A stretch of 64,000 bases of DNA from Megascapheus bottae (Eukaryota; Chordata; Mammalia; Rodentia; Geomyidae): contig JANJXV010000266.1 of assembly GCA_024803745.1 (NCBI GenBank), positions 496,001 to 560,000 on the forward strand. Reading direction: 5' to 3'. The notes under the pieces were generated by a model. The model was not told the DNA's origin and searched no databases. It saw nothing but the letters and a program-made list of their open reading frames with translations. The position numbers and the translations under genes were made by a program. Of this stretch, positions 27,189 through 39,374 are shown one piece after another (the stretch's first letter is position 1; each line of letters opens with the position of its first letter).

Positions 27189-28406
27189 AATATCCTTCCT
27201 TCATTTCTTTAAAACTAAGACTATAAATGATTGCGCAAACAAGGAATATGTCACGGCATTATTCTCTGATAAGGATAATATCTTTATGCTGGTAGGAAGA
27301 GACTGGTATTCAAAACCAGACGTTTCCACCAGAAATTGAGCCTAGTGGTAGAGTGCTTGAGTAGCATGCACAAAGACACAGGTTTTATTCCTTATTACAA
27401 CATACATAGAAAAAGCCAGAAGTAATGAATTCATTGGTAGGGTTCTAGTCTTGAGAAAACCCAAGGACAGTGGTTAGGTCCTAAGTTCAAACCCAGGAAT
27501 GGAAGGAAAAAAAAACAACAAAGTTTCAATCAACATAAGAAAATTAACTAGACAATGAGCTGGGAATTTTCTGGTCTTCCATGGTTCTGAGGGACAGGAG
27601 TGTTAGAAAAGGAATTTTTATAAGACTTCAAAGGGAAAGAAATAAATTTCAAAATTCCCACAAATACCTAAATTGAGACTTTAGTGAGAAGTTGTAACTG
27701 AAGGGATATAGGTGTAAGACCTTACTCTCAAGAATCGTTCTTGCTTGGATCAAAGGCAAACAGACATATAAACCAAACTTGTGGCCGCTGAATCTAGAAA
27801 AAATTCGTGTTCCTCACTTAATGGTTAATAAGCAAACAGCATTGAAACTGGGTAAGGTAATCCTATCTGGTACTCAGGACGTGAGACTCTTATCATTAGT
27901 TAACTGTAGAAAACAGGAAGTGGGGCTGTAGCTCAAGGATAGGGGTTATAGTCTTCTGCTGAAGTGTTCAGGGACAGGGCCGAGGCCTATGAACTACAAA
28001 AAAAAAAAGAAAAGAAAAGAAAGTTTTAAAAAGAGGCAAAACAGCACAATATTTAGAGGATTTCTCAATGTATAAACAAAACAGTATTTGAAAAAAAACA
28101 GCTGCAGGTATGCTATAGATAGTACTCAGCATAAAACTGTAGCAATACATAGATGGGTAATTTCAATAAATATTTCCTGTGATATAAAAAGAGAACTAAA
28201 ACACAGAAAAACATTATTGGTCATTGTAAAATATCATTTTCTTAATATATTAGGGAGAAAAGCATATTTTTCTCACAAATCAATTTCCACTTTTATATTT
28301 TAAAATATCTAACACTTAGGATGGGAAAGTAAAGTCATTATCTTTACAGTAAGGAATATTTGTATCTCATGTATGTTTGTGTCTTTTTTTCTATGACTCA
28401 TTTTAG
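26390..28406 (+). other. Intron before the left zinc-finger exon
   Basis: About 2.0 kb from GTGAGT to an ATTTTAG acceptor. It contains SINEs at about 26545-26705 (minus), 26805-27034 (plus), 27330-27510 (plus) and 27840-28005 (plus), and a long (GAAA)n microsatellite. No coding potential beyond repeat shadows. Confidence 0.75.
27035..27190 (+). repeat. (GAAA)n microsatellite
   Basis: About 156 bp of GAAA repeats with an imperfect GGAAGG centre, grown from the tail of the preceding SINE. The paralogous site at 62353-62412 is only about 60 bp. Confidence 0.95.
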
Positions 28407-29792
28407 ATGTCCAGGTAATGGAAATGTGTTCAAGACACGCCAGGAAAGTCCACATGAATGTCTTTGTGAAGTAGCAGTTGCAAGTAGTATCGAAGTGGAG
28501 GAAAACGTGAGATTTGCAACAACTTTAAATTTGAGCTCTACACATAATCCAGAGCTGATTAGTAATAACGGTAACAACTTAGGGGTGAGGACTGAGGAGT
28601 TCATAAAGTGTCAGAACATGCTTCTGTCTCCTAAGCCTGATGAGATGCATACAGCATATAGATCTCGTATGTCTCCTGTTCTTAAAAAATCCATCGGATA
28701 TTCAGAGCATTTTATTCATGATTGTGACAGTCCAAAAGATCTGCAGTATCATAATTCTGTTCTCCCTGCCCAAGAAATTCTTCAGGGAGGGAGGAAAACT
28801 GCTAAATGTACTGTGTGATGAAAAATATTGTACTTAACACCGACCATCACTACACATCTGAAAATGTACACAGGAGAGACTCCTCATATATGTAGTGAAT
28901 GTGAGAAATCTTTCAGTAACGAAATACACCTTACAATACCTCAGAGCAAATATCCTGAGATATGTGATGCGTACGTAATAAAATTTCTGCCCAGAATTCA
29001 GCAATCAGCACACATCAGAGATCTCACACAGAAGAGAAATCTTATGAATGGGATAAATGTGGGAAGACTTTTAGACTGAAATCATACCTCACTTTGCACC
29101 AGAGAAGACACACAGAAGAGAAACCTTATGAATGTAACAAATGTGAAAAGTCTTTCACCCAGAAGATACACCTTCGAGTTCATCAAATAACACACACAGG
29201 AGAGAAATCTTATAAGTGTAATGAATGTGGAAAGTCTTTCCAAGGGAAGGGAAAACTTCGTGTTCATCAGAGAATACACACAGGAGTGAAACCTTATGAA
29301 TGTAACCAATGTGTAAAGTCTTTCAGACAGAAATCTTCCCTCAAATTTCATCAAAGAACACACACAGGAGAGAAACCTTATGTGTGCAACAAATGTGGAA
29401 AGACCTTCAAGTGGAAGTCATATCTTGATGGGCATAATAGAACACACACAGGAGAGAAAACTTATGCATGTAGTGAATGCGGAAAGTCTTTCAAATGGAA
29501 GGTAAAACTCCATGTTCATCAGAGAATATACTCAGGAGAAACACCTAATGAGTGTAACATATGTGAAAAGTCCTTCTCACAGAAGCCAAACCTCAACATG
29601 CATAAGACAATTCAAACAGGAGAAAAACCTTATGAATGTAACCGATGTGGAATGTCTTTCAAATGGAAGTCTTCCCTCAAATTGCATCAGAGAACACACA
29701 CAGGAGAGAAACTGTACGAGTGCATCAAATGTGGTAAGACCTTCAGATGGAAGTCACATTACAGGAGGCATAACAGAATTCACACATATTAG
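28407..29792 (+). pseudogene. Zinc-finger exon of the left KRAB-ZNF gene, frameshifted
   Basis: The exon starts after ATTTTAG and continues the KRAB phase as DVQVME. One A is missing near 28424 compared with the right copy, so the spliced frame stops at 28472-28474. The remainder stays readable: a linker to a TGA at 28816, a degenerate finger (CSECEKSF), another frame change, then a C2H2 array (29040-29790). The array has one degenerate finger (first Cys is Trp) and eight fingers with TGEK-type linkers. Fingers 5 and 6 have lost their last His (to Tyr and Gln). Predicted helix position -1 is Trp in four fingers (4, 5, 7, 8). A KRAB-only short protein could be made, but a DNA-binding repressor could not, unless splicing bypasses the lesions. 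Confidence 0.85.
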
Positions 29793-30330
29793 AAACCTTA
29801 GGAATATAACCAAAGTTGAAAGTCTTTCGTGCAGTATTCACCCTTCAGGAAGCGTAAGAGAGTTCACACATATGAGAAGCCTTAGCAATGTAATAAATAG
29901 GAAAGACTTTTTAGTCTGTGGAAGAAAACTCAGCTTGTGTCACAGAACCAACACAAGATAAAACCCTTAATGAATGTAGCAAATGTTCAGTCTTTTCCCC
30001 AGAAGGCACAAGTCAAGATTTATCACTAAACACCCACAGGATAGAATCCTATGAATAAAATGAAAGGGAAATTTTTTTGAAGAACTCATAGTTCAGTTTG
30101 CATGATACCACACAGACACAGGATAAAAATCGTATGAATATAAGAATATGAAAAATCCATCATGAACGTATGACTAAGTATAAAATGCACATAGGAGAGA
30201 AAAACCTTATGAATATTACAAATGTGGAAATTGTTTGACCTGGAAGGCATACTTCTGTGTTCATCACAAACCTGATTCCCATAGAAGAAAAGAAAACTAA
30301 TGAATAGAACAAATGTGCAATGACTTTTAA
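29793..30330 (+). pseudogene. Degenerate zinc-finger tail
   Basis: After the TAG at 29790 the sequence still shows finger linkers and spacing (AGAAACCTTAGGAATATAAC, CATAGGAGAGAAAAACCTTA) in shifting frames to about 30330. The ancestral array was therefore longer, and several fingers decayed. Confidence 0.7.
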
Positions 30331-30534
30331 TCAGAAGTCAGTCTTCAGTACATTTCAGAACATACACAATAGAGAAATTCTGAGTAATGAAAAACATTTA
30401 GCTATATATAGAATCTCTGTGTATGGGAGCATTAGGGTAAGTCTTCTAAACAAAGTCAACCTTCAGCAAGCATTAAGAGCACTCACAGAAGAAATAATAG
30501 CATGTAGGAAAACCTATGTCAGGAACCTCTAAAA

Positions 30535-30704
30535 GCTGACTGTGTGGCTTAGTGGTAGAGTGCTAACCTATCAAGGATGAAGGCCTGGGTTAGATTCCTC
30601 AATACTACGTGAAAAGAGCAAGCCAGAAGCAGCACTGTGGTTCAAATGGTAGAGTGCTAACCTTGAGCAAAAGTAGCTCAGGCCCTGAGTTCAAGCCTAA
30701 GGAT

Positions 30705-30705
<1 letters not shown>
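30535..30705 (+). repeat. IDL-Geo-like SINE
   Basis: ID-like head (TTAGTGGTAGAGTGCTAACC), right monomer (GCAGCACTGTGGTTCAAATGG) and a TCAAGCCTAAGGATTGG end, followed by the GA microsatellite that grew from its tail. Confidence 0.8.
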
Positions 30706-30766
<61 letters not shown>

Positions 30767-30890
30767 CAGACAGAGAGAGACAGAGAGAGAGACAGAGAGA
30801 GAGAGACAGAGAGAGACAGAGAGAGACAGAAAGAGAGAGACAGAGAGAGAGACAGAAAGAGAGAGAGAAAGAGAGAAAAGAGAGAGAAAC
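30706..30890 (+). repeat. (GA)n/(CAGA)n microsatellite
   Basis: Long purine-rich GAGA tract with interspersed CAGA. The Glu/Arg-only frames here are not genes. Confidence 0.95.
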
Positions 30891-30957
30891 AGGAACGTCT
30901 AAATTTTACAGAGATAGAGAACGAGAGAGAGAAGGAGACAGAAACTAATTTCTAAAC

Positions 30958-31850
30958 TTTACAGTCTTTCTATTTCCTTACAAATTCGTCTATGTCATTC
31001 TTTCTGACAGAAGCACAGAATTCCATTGTGTAAAAACACCATATTTGATCTACTCATCAACTGACGGGCATCTGGGTTGGTTCCATACCTTTGTTATAGT
31101 AAATAGTGCTGTGATAAATGTTATTGTTCTAGTGAATTTAGTGTGTCCTATCTGGACGATTGGCAAGTAGTGAAATTGCTGGATCACAGGGGAGCTCTAT
31201 GTTTAGTCTTTTTGGGATACTGCCATAGTGCTTTCCATAGTGGTTGAACGAGTTTGCAATCCCACCAGCAGTGTAGTAGTGATCCCTCCTAGCCACATCC
31301 CCTCCAGCATACGTTATTAGATTTCTGGATCTTGGCCATTCTAACTGGAGTGAGGAGGAAAAGGGAAAGAGGAACTGAAACTTTCTCTCCTTACAGATGA
31401 CATGATTCTGTATTTAAAGAACCCTATAGACTCTACTCCGAAGCTGCTTGAGCTGATATAAAACTTTGGTAAGGTAGCAGGCTATAAAATTAACCCTCAA
31501 TGTCAACTGCCTTCCTATATGCCAACAAATGAGAGGAATGAGGCAAGAATCAGGATAGCAACTCATTTTGCTATCAAAGAAAATAAAATACCTAGGAATT
31601 AACTTAGAATGTAAAGCACCTTTTTGATGGAACTATAAACTCTGGAGAAGGAAATTAACGCAGAACTGAGGAAATGCAAAAACCTATGCTCCTGGTTTGG
31701 AAAAAGTAATATTGTAAAAATGGCAATCTTGATAGGGACTATCTACAAATTCAGTGCAATATTCATCAATATCCCAATGTCATTCTTTAAAGAAACAGAA
31801 GAGGAAATCCAAAATTTCACTTGGAATAATAAAAGACCCCTTATAGTCTG
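30958..31850 (-). mobile_element. Rearranged L1 fragment with an inverted half
   Basis: 30958-31352 is antisense L1 ORF2 3' coding sequence (Cys-rich end to the MEFYAAVRK region). 31353-31850 is sense L1 reverse transcriptase (region after FADD to the NNKRP residues). On the minus strand this reads as an inverted upstream piece followed by a normal 3' piece, the layout left by 5' inversion (twin priming). No 3'UTR or poly(A) remains. Confidence 0.8.
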
Positions 31851-34800
31851 TCTTCTTGCATGATACATAATGTTTAATCTCACCTTCTCCACCAAAATCT
31901 CACCTTTCTCATTGAGACATAGGTGGCCCTGTTTACTAGCAGCAAAGGCTCAAACGCGCAGTTTCAGGTGTCACCACTGCCTCTGTTACTGGGTAGATCC
32001 CACTCTGTCATCGATTCTGAGGTCTGCTCTGGGAGTCTTGGTCACAAGTTGTTCTGTGGCATCTGCTGCCAGCCTGTGCCTATTTGCTTCCTTTTCTTCC
32101 AGCAGCCTACAACAGGGAATGAAGTTCAGGCGCTGATGCTCTCCTTCATATGCAGGGCAGGATGAGCCCAACCCTCCCACATCTTCCTCTTCTAATTTTT
32201 GGGAAAAAATGTGCTGGCAAAAGTCCTCTGGTGTGGCGCATGGCTGATCCACAATTTTAATCCAGGCTTTTCACGAGGCTGAGATCTGAGTATGGAAGTT
32301 CCAAGTCACCTAGAACAGGAAAGTCTGATAGATTCTTACTACCAAAAATAAAAACAGCTGGGAATGGTAAAGGGCTAGTCTTGAGTACAAATGCTTAGTG
32401 CCCAGGCCCTGAGTTCAGGCTCCAGCACTGCCAACAACCTCACTTTAGTGAAATTTTAGCTTTATCCATGTAGGCACATCTCACTGGAATCTTTGCTGGT
32501 AGAGATAGTCTTCATAATTTTGTCTCAAGGTAAAGGTCCTCCTGGGGTATTACACAAAAGATGTCATGGACAGAGGAGCCCCACTTGCTCCAGGTTTGAA
32601 GATGGCATAGGTCAAGCCAGCATGGAGTTGGCATATCAGTCTTTTTCCTAGCACCACCTACCAGTGAATGTCAAATGACAGTTATTGTTGTGGGATTGTG
32701 TGATTGAAGTACCCCATTAAGAGCAGTGTAAGCACATCCAAACTTGGATACCAGGAATGCTGAAATCTCAAAGCTAAGATTTCTGTTGGCTACAGAAATG
32801 CTGGTGTGTCTGTGATTCACTAAAAGTTCAGGTGCAAAGATTCTGAAGCTTGATGCCATGTGTTTATTCCATTTAGTAAAATTATTTTAATGCACTGTAT
32901 AAGTTAAAACATTTGATAAGAGTCAGGGGTAGTGAAAACATTGTCCTTGAATTCAGGTGTCTGGCAGGGTAATGGGGGCGGTGTTGGTGGCTGGGACTAT
33001 GAAGCTGGAGCTGCTATCAAACCATGGATCATGTTCCTCTTTGTCTGGGAGAAATGACTCCAAAGATGAAATTTGAATGGTGAGGAAAAGATGATGATGT
33101 ACTCAGGAAATTTCTCCTAAACAAATGCTCATGTGGAAGTGGGATGGGGGCTGGGCATGTCTGAGGCAGAGCTTAAGGGGGCTTCTCATGGCGTTTAGAA
33201 TGTTCCTTGCGACTTCAGGCATGCAGCAGGGTGTTTTAGATGACCATTGTGAGATGGATGGAATAAGACTGGAGACAAGATGAATGCTGGGATCCTGCAA
33301 TGCTCTTGCATGAGTGGCTGGTGGCTCACCTGAAAGAACTAATTATGTCTAAAAAAGAAATCAGGAATTTGTTTTGATTAGATAATACCTGTAATCCGAG
33401 GCATATTCAGGATCCTGATCTTAGTATTGTGGTTTAAAACCAACCCAGCAAAGGGAAAAATGCATGAGACTCATACTCCCAGTTTAGAGCAAGAACAAAG
33501 ATTGAAGTAGAGCTGTGGCTCAAGAGCTAGAGTGCTACCTTGAGCAAAGAAAAGCTAAGAAAAAGCTCCAGGTCTTGAGTTCAAGGCCAGGAATGAAAGA
33601 AGGAAGGTAAAAAAAGGGAAGTATTTGAGGAAGGGAAATATATAAATGAAAGAGAGAAGGAACTAGAAATTTAAAACTAGAGAATATTTAAAAGTCATCA
33701 GTCCTTCTAAGAAAAGTGTTGGAGTATGGGTTCTATATGTGGTGAACTGGAAGCCCAGCAGTGACTTGTTAACCAAAGAGTCACCATGATGAGCAAAGGA
33801 TAGAAATCTGCATGAGCCTCTTAGCGGATGGAGTGACAGAAGAGAACCTCAGCTCCCATCCCATAGTTAGAAGTATATAGAGATGGGGAAGTTGGCATCA
33901 CCTTGATGTCATTGTGTCCATGGAGACTGGAAGCCATGGCTCTGTGAAAGCACAATGTTCTGGTTACTGAGCTGGGAGGCTGAGGAGAGCCAAGTCCTGG
34001 CCATGAAGAAATCAGGGTGGCAGCAGAGCAACTCTGCTGCAGTGTGTGCCTGCTTGGCTGTTCTTATTCTGTGGTGGATCAGGCTGGAGCGGGTGATAGT
34101 AACTGTTTTGTGGTCACAAGACCTTCACCAAGAGCTTCCTCTGGGATCCTCATATGCTACAGGGTGGCTGGTGGTGGGATGTGTGTGGGGTGAAAGTGAC
34201 AGAGGGATGGATGCATGGCAAGGTGGGTGAAGAGATGAGAGGAATGATGAGAGCCCAGTTCATTGGTTTCCAAGGTTAATGGGTGGGAGGTAGAGAGGCA
34301 TGATGGAGGAATGATGGAGGCAGGGGAAGGTGGTGACAGAGTGAGGCCATCTGTAGTGCCAGCCTGGCCATCATCTGAAGCCCATAGGCAGCTTCCTGAT
34401 CCTTCACTTAGTCCTGCTCCTTGTGGAGGGAATGTCACGTGTACCCAGAGCTAGGGGTGGGGCAATGTTAGTAGCACCTGGAAAACCATTGGCCTCTACC
34501 TGGGTGAGGGGTGGTTATGGCTCCCATGCTGGGTGGCCTGATAGCTATGGAACAGATCTCTCCTTAGCTACCACAGTCAGTGGCTGCTCTCCATCTAGGG
34601 TTAGGGCACCTGCTCAGCCATCAGGACACCCCATGCCAGGACAGAGGCCTACAATTCAGATGGCAGCACAAGGGTGAAGATGATCTCACCGTAGCCCTAG
34701 TTACATGGCTGCCCCAGCATAAAGGACAGGATGAGCTGGGGGAAGATGTTCTCTGTGTTTTTCCACAGCCTATCCCGGCCCTCTCATAGTCCTGGTACTT

Positions 34801-37261
34801 TTTCCTTTACAGTCATGAGGCTTGAACCCAGGTCCTGGGTACTGTCCCTGAGCTCTTTTGCTCAAGGTTGATGCTCTACCATTTGAACCATAGTGCCATT
34901 TCCAGCTTTTCCTTTTCATGTGGATCTCTGATATGTCCAGTACTGTGCCTGCAGGGAGGCACTCACCCCACAGACAGAGCCACCTCTGCCGTGACTGTGA
35001 CTGCCCACAACCCTCACACCCACTCCTTGCACACCCCTCGACTCCAGTTTTAGCTCCTCTTGGACTGGGTGTCCAGCCTACCCCTTCCTACACTCACAAA
35101 GGGTCTACAATTGTCTTCCCAGGGTTCTTTCTTCTGCCAGCCAGAGTACAGACTGTGCACATCTTGACGATCACAGAGCTCAAAGCCAAAGGCTGAGATG
35201 CAGAAGGGGGTGACCCAGTAGCTGCACAGGGCCCATGGATCATCCTGTGCATCCCCCAGCCTGTGATTTCCCCCACCCCCTTGGCAGTTAACTGGAAATG
35301 AGAGTTTCATGGACTTTCCTTTCTGTACTGGCTTCAAACAGAAGCTATGCACAGTTTTCAAACCATACCCTACTGAAGAAGGGAAGCTTGATCTGGTGCT
35401 TAACTGGATTGCACTTTGGCTCCGTTTGCTATGCCTCACGGGAGGGGGCTCATCATTTGTAGACTAAGATCTCATGACCTTCAAAGCCAAATGCTACCTG
35501 AAAGTTCAGGGTCTCAGCCTATGTGTTGGGCCGGGGTGAATACATTCTCTGTTATGCTGGGTCATCAACCCATGTTTTAAGCTGGAAGTAGGCAGTGCCA
35601 CATTTGATAAGAACATCTGCCAGAGATTGTCACCTCATGAAAGCAGATTCTAAATTTGTATTCCATTTCCTGTGGTGTAGAAATCCCCTCCAACTTAGAC
35701 AGGCTCACATCCACCTGCAGGTCACACTCCTAATGCACCCTTGAGTGTCCTCATGGTATTGGGATCTAAGTTTGTAGGGAATGCTGCTTTAGTCCATGAA
35801 TTAGCTGGACAAGTGATGACAAACGTGTTGTGGATTAATATGAGAACAATTTAAGAAGCCCTGGAGGAGCATCAACCTGACCCTCTGTGGTGCTATAAAT
35901 CTGATAGGATGTTCCAGACTGAGAAACAATCACATGGCTTTGTGTTTGGCATCCAGACAAGTGAGTGCATGTCTTAGCTGTCAGCCAATACAGAGTAGGA
36001 CATGAATAAGTGGGTGGAAAGCATCTGTCAGACCCCTGTCTGGGGGCAGGTGGAGAGAACATAGGAAGGTAGATACCATGGCTGTGGTGGGGCCAAAAAA
36101 AAGGGTAAAAGAGGCAAAGGAACCAGGTACTGGTAGCTCAAGACTGTCATCCTAGCTACTCAGAAGTTTGAGATCTGAGGATCACAATTCAAAGCCAGCC
36201 CAGGACAGAAACTCCATGAGACTCTTATCTGCAATAAACTACTGAATGCAAGAAGCTCAAGCTCAGTGACAGCATCCAGGCCTAGAGTTCAAAACCCAGG
36301 ACTGGCAGAAAAAAGTATCAAAGGACAAGAAGCTGGCCAAAAGTTAGAGGGACTCTATCTTGACAAACAATACAATGATAAGTTGCACTCAGAAGACTTG
36401 CACAAAATCTGGAAACGCGTGAGACCTATCTATTTATGTTTCCGGTTTGTCTAAATATATATGTTTATGCATTTATATATTAGTATAGAGAGACAGATCA
36501 ATACATATGACTATACATATATACATAGCCAGACACTTATGGGTGGGTGGTATACTGTGTGAGAGTTTGTGTTTGTGTTTTGTGGATGGCTATCTCTGTT
36601 TAAGAAAGATAGAAAATATGTCAATATCTTTAAAAAAACTTGAAAAAAATATGGAGAGACATAAGCTCTTGAGGGAATCTGAAATGATAAGATTATTCAC
36701 AGGCACGTTTATCCTTATGGATTCCTCAGCAAGTTTTAATTTTTTTCATTATTTTCTTTCTTTTTTTGAACCAGTGCTAAGGATTTCTCTCAGGGACCAG
36801 GTGCTGCCAATTACTAATTTTCTCATGGCTGCTACAAGAGGAACTGAGCCACAGTTCCACTTTTGCCTTATTTATTCGTGCTTAACTGAAGATAAAGATT
36901 TCTATCAGTGACTTTCATTCAGGGGCTGGATTCTAACGAGGATCCCCAGACCTCAGGCTTCTCTATAGCTACAATTAACAATATGAGAACCCAGCACTGG
37001 GTTCCAATGCACAGGGCAAGAAATTGAGTGAATCTCTCAACTCCAATTAGCTATAATAAGCTAGAAGTTAAAGACCAATACCTTTGAGGAAAAGATGCTG
37101 AGGGTTATCACACAGGCCCTATGAGTAAGCCCTAAACCCTGTACACATGTGTGCATGCACACATTGGCAGATACACACACACATGCACACACACAATATC
37201 TCAGGCAATATTGTATTTTGAATTAATATCCAAAGATTGGACAACAGGATAGCAAGTAATA
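31851..37261. other. Gene-poor unique interval
   Basis: I recognise no gene. Diverged SINEs lie at about 32228-32432 (+), 33370-33600 (+), 34795-34930 (-), 36120-36315 (+) and 36750-36975 (-). A short CA-rich tract is at 37141-37195. Open frames such as 31986-32252 (-) and 35050-35439 (-, about 129 codons) match nothing I can name and have no supporting start or splice context. Confidence 0.55.
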
Positions 37262-38640
37262 AAATATGTTTTTCTTGTCTACATTGAGGGAAAGGGATAA
37301 GTCACAAGATGCAGAAGCGAAAAATTCAGAGGCAAATTCTGTGAGTGAATAACTTGTAAAAAGCACATTTCTTTTCTTTTCTTTTGTTTTTTTTTCTGCC
37401 ATTCCTGGGGCTGGAACTCAGGGCCTGAGCACTGCTCTTGGCTTTTCCCAAGTCTAGCCCTCTGCCACTTGAGCCGCATTGCCATATGGATTTTTATATC
37501 TGTGTGATATTAAGGACTCAAACCTAGATCTTCATGGATGCTAGGCAAGCACTCTACCACTGGGCCAAACTCTAAACCCAGATAAAGTATTTATAAATAG
37601 TCATCATCATCATATCAAAATATCCTTTCTCCTACAAAGAATGAACACTTATCTATGTCTGTAAGACTTTTTTTTATGTCACCAATGCTTCTGTGATTTT
37701 CCCACTTGCATTTTTACAGATGACAGCACAGATATTCATCAGGAAGAAAAATTGATTACGATACAGAAACCTAACAACGTCCTAGAAGATTGAAGTGAAT
37801 ACTATGTGCAAGATGGCCTGGGTGTTTCATCTATTTGTAGAGTGCTTGGCTACCACACAAAAAGACTCTGGTTTGATTCTGGAGTACTATATACATAGAA
37901 AACGCTGGAAGTGGTGCTGTGGCTTGGTGGGACAGCTATAGCCTAAAGAAAGCCTAAGAATAATGGTCAGGCTCTGAGGTCAAGTACCAGGACTAGCAAA
38001 GAAAATGTGCAAGAGGCAAAATGCAAGCTGAGAAGGCACTGTGAAGCAAAATGTCTTGTGAAGGGTAAGGGGAATAGTGACAGTTAAGTTTGGATCTTAC
38101 CTAAGAAAGGCTCCTTGAGCCTGAGACAGGCTAGCACTTACGCCTAGTTAATGACTTGGGATTTGAACAAAAAGGTGTGCTGTTTACTACATCCATATGT
38201 GAGGTGGGAAGGGAGATTCAGCCTCCAGTATGTCTTTGGGGAGGTCTTCTGTGAGCAAGGAGCTTTGGTCATTGGGCCTTGAAAGGTGACCCTACCTACC
38301 TCACAATGGAACAGAATATGGAACCCTGGAAACCAAGCCACTGCATGTGACAACCAGCTCAAGCCAGCTCCCTTGGCCTGTGGCTCAGGAGGAAGAAAGA
38401 TGTTGCTGTGCTGTTGCCAACGGTCAGGAGGCTTGGATCTCAGGCATGAGAGATATGGATCTCTCACTTGAAGAAGTAGATTCTGGACCAGTGCCAAGCC
38501 AAAATTCCCGTATATCAGGCATTTCTCTAGGAAGAAAGCCAGGAAACTCCAGGGCAACTCAGATGAGGTATATTGAGAGGAAACCTATTTGAACCCATCA
38601 TCCTGCCCACACACTACAACCTTCTTGTGTACTTTCAAGT
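37262..38640 (-). repeat. Inverted, L1-free copy of the array spacer
   Basis: The reverse complement aligns with 4271-5637 across its length: TTGTAGTGTGTGG near 38620, the region equivalent to 4530-4712, both SINEs (here about 37815-38010 and 37385-37590) and the block ending GTAGACAAGAAAAACA. It is clearly more diverged than the array spacers. L1 sequence is absent at both edges, so it marks where L1 starts and ends in the array units. Confidence 0.85.
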
Positions 38641-38784
38641 GACTATACTGAGATTAGAGTGTGTCATTTCCAATCTACTCTATTCCAATTCCTCAGTGTG
38701 AAGTGTGGTCCCATTCCTACGTTTGAAATATCCACTGTTTTGCCAACATAATGTCATGGTAAGTCAGCTCAGACTCTGAATGAG

Positions 38785-38945
38785 CCTTGTAACGTATGGA
38801 TCCTGGAGGAAGGCCTGTTGGAGATGCTGCTGACAAAGCTGATCGCTGCCTACCAGAAAGGTGATCTCTTTTATGTGGGAAACTTCCTGCACAATTTCAA
38901 ATAGTGGAGGACAATGTAGTAGTTGCTGGAAATTCTCTTGAAAAA
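38785..38945 (+). pseudogene. Ral-GEF (RalGDS/RGL-like) REM-region exon relic
   Basis: The plus frame reads VWILEEGLLEMLLTKLIAAY, then KGDLFYVGNFLHNF, in-frame stops and LLEILLKK, followed at once by a GTGAGTG donor. The pattern (a ..GTLE.L.. start, a DL.Y...FL.T.R.F core and a ..VL..L.K end) matches the Ras-exchanger N-terminal region of RalGDS/RGL proteins as I know them. Several stops make it non-functional. Its second exon relic lies about 0.9 kb downstream in the right order. Confidence 0.6.
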
Positions 38946-39374
38946 GTGAGTGTTCCCACCCAAACCCAGGTTTGCTCACCCCTCCTGGCCAAGCCTTGGA
39001 ATACTTGGCTCCTGTCTGAGCCTGTTTGGTTCACTGGGGTGTTCACAGGGGAGCTAAGCATGATACAAGTGCACAAACTACTTCATTATGACTGGGACAC
39101 CATGCCATTTCATTTCCCTCACAAGCTACTGGAGTCTCAACAGTGTGCTTACTGAGAAGTTGGATTTCAGGCATGAGTAAGTGGCTCCCAACTGCAGCCC
39201 TCACCTAGGTGACATCCTAGGAAATCCCATTTCCCAGTAAGAAATGAGGTGTCAGTACTAATGGCGGAGGCCTGTGAAATACTGGCGTCAGAGGAAAAGC
39301 TGGGCCTGAATCACATTTGAGCCATCAGGGAGGGATTGTGATAGCTTTGCCTGTTAGAACCTGAAAGCCTTTAC

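Noticed and set aside
28360..28818. 152-codon frame taken as a whole protein
   Set aside because: Its first 15 or so codons are intronic, upstream of the splice acceptor. The rest is the zinc-finger exon linker after a frameshift.
30609..30955. Glu/Arg-rich frames over the GA repeat
   Set aside because: Translation of a microsatellite.
33955..34800. Several overlapping ORFs in a more GC-rich interval
   Set aside because: Frames on both strands are short, low in complexity and match no domain I know. They look like chance openings.
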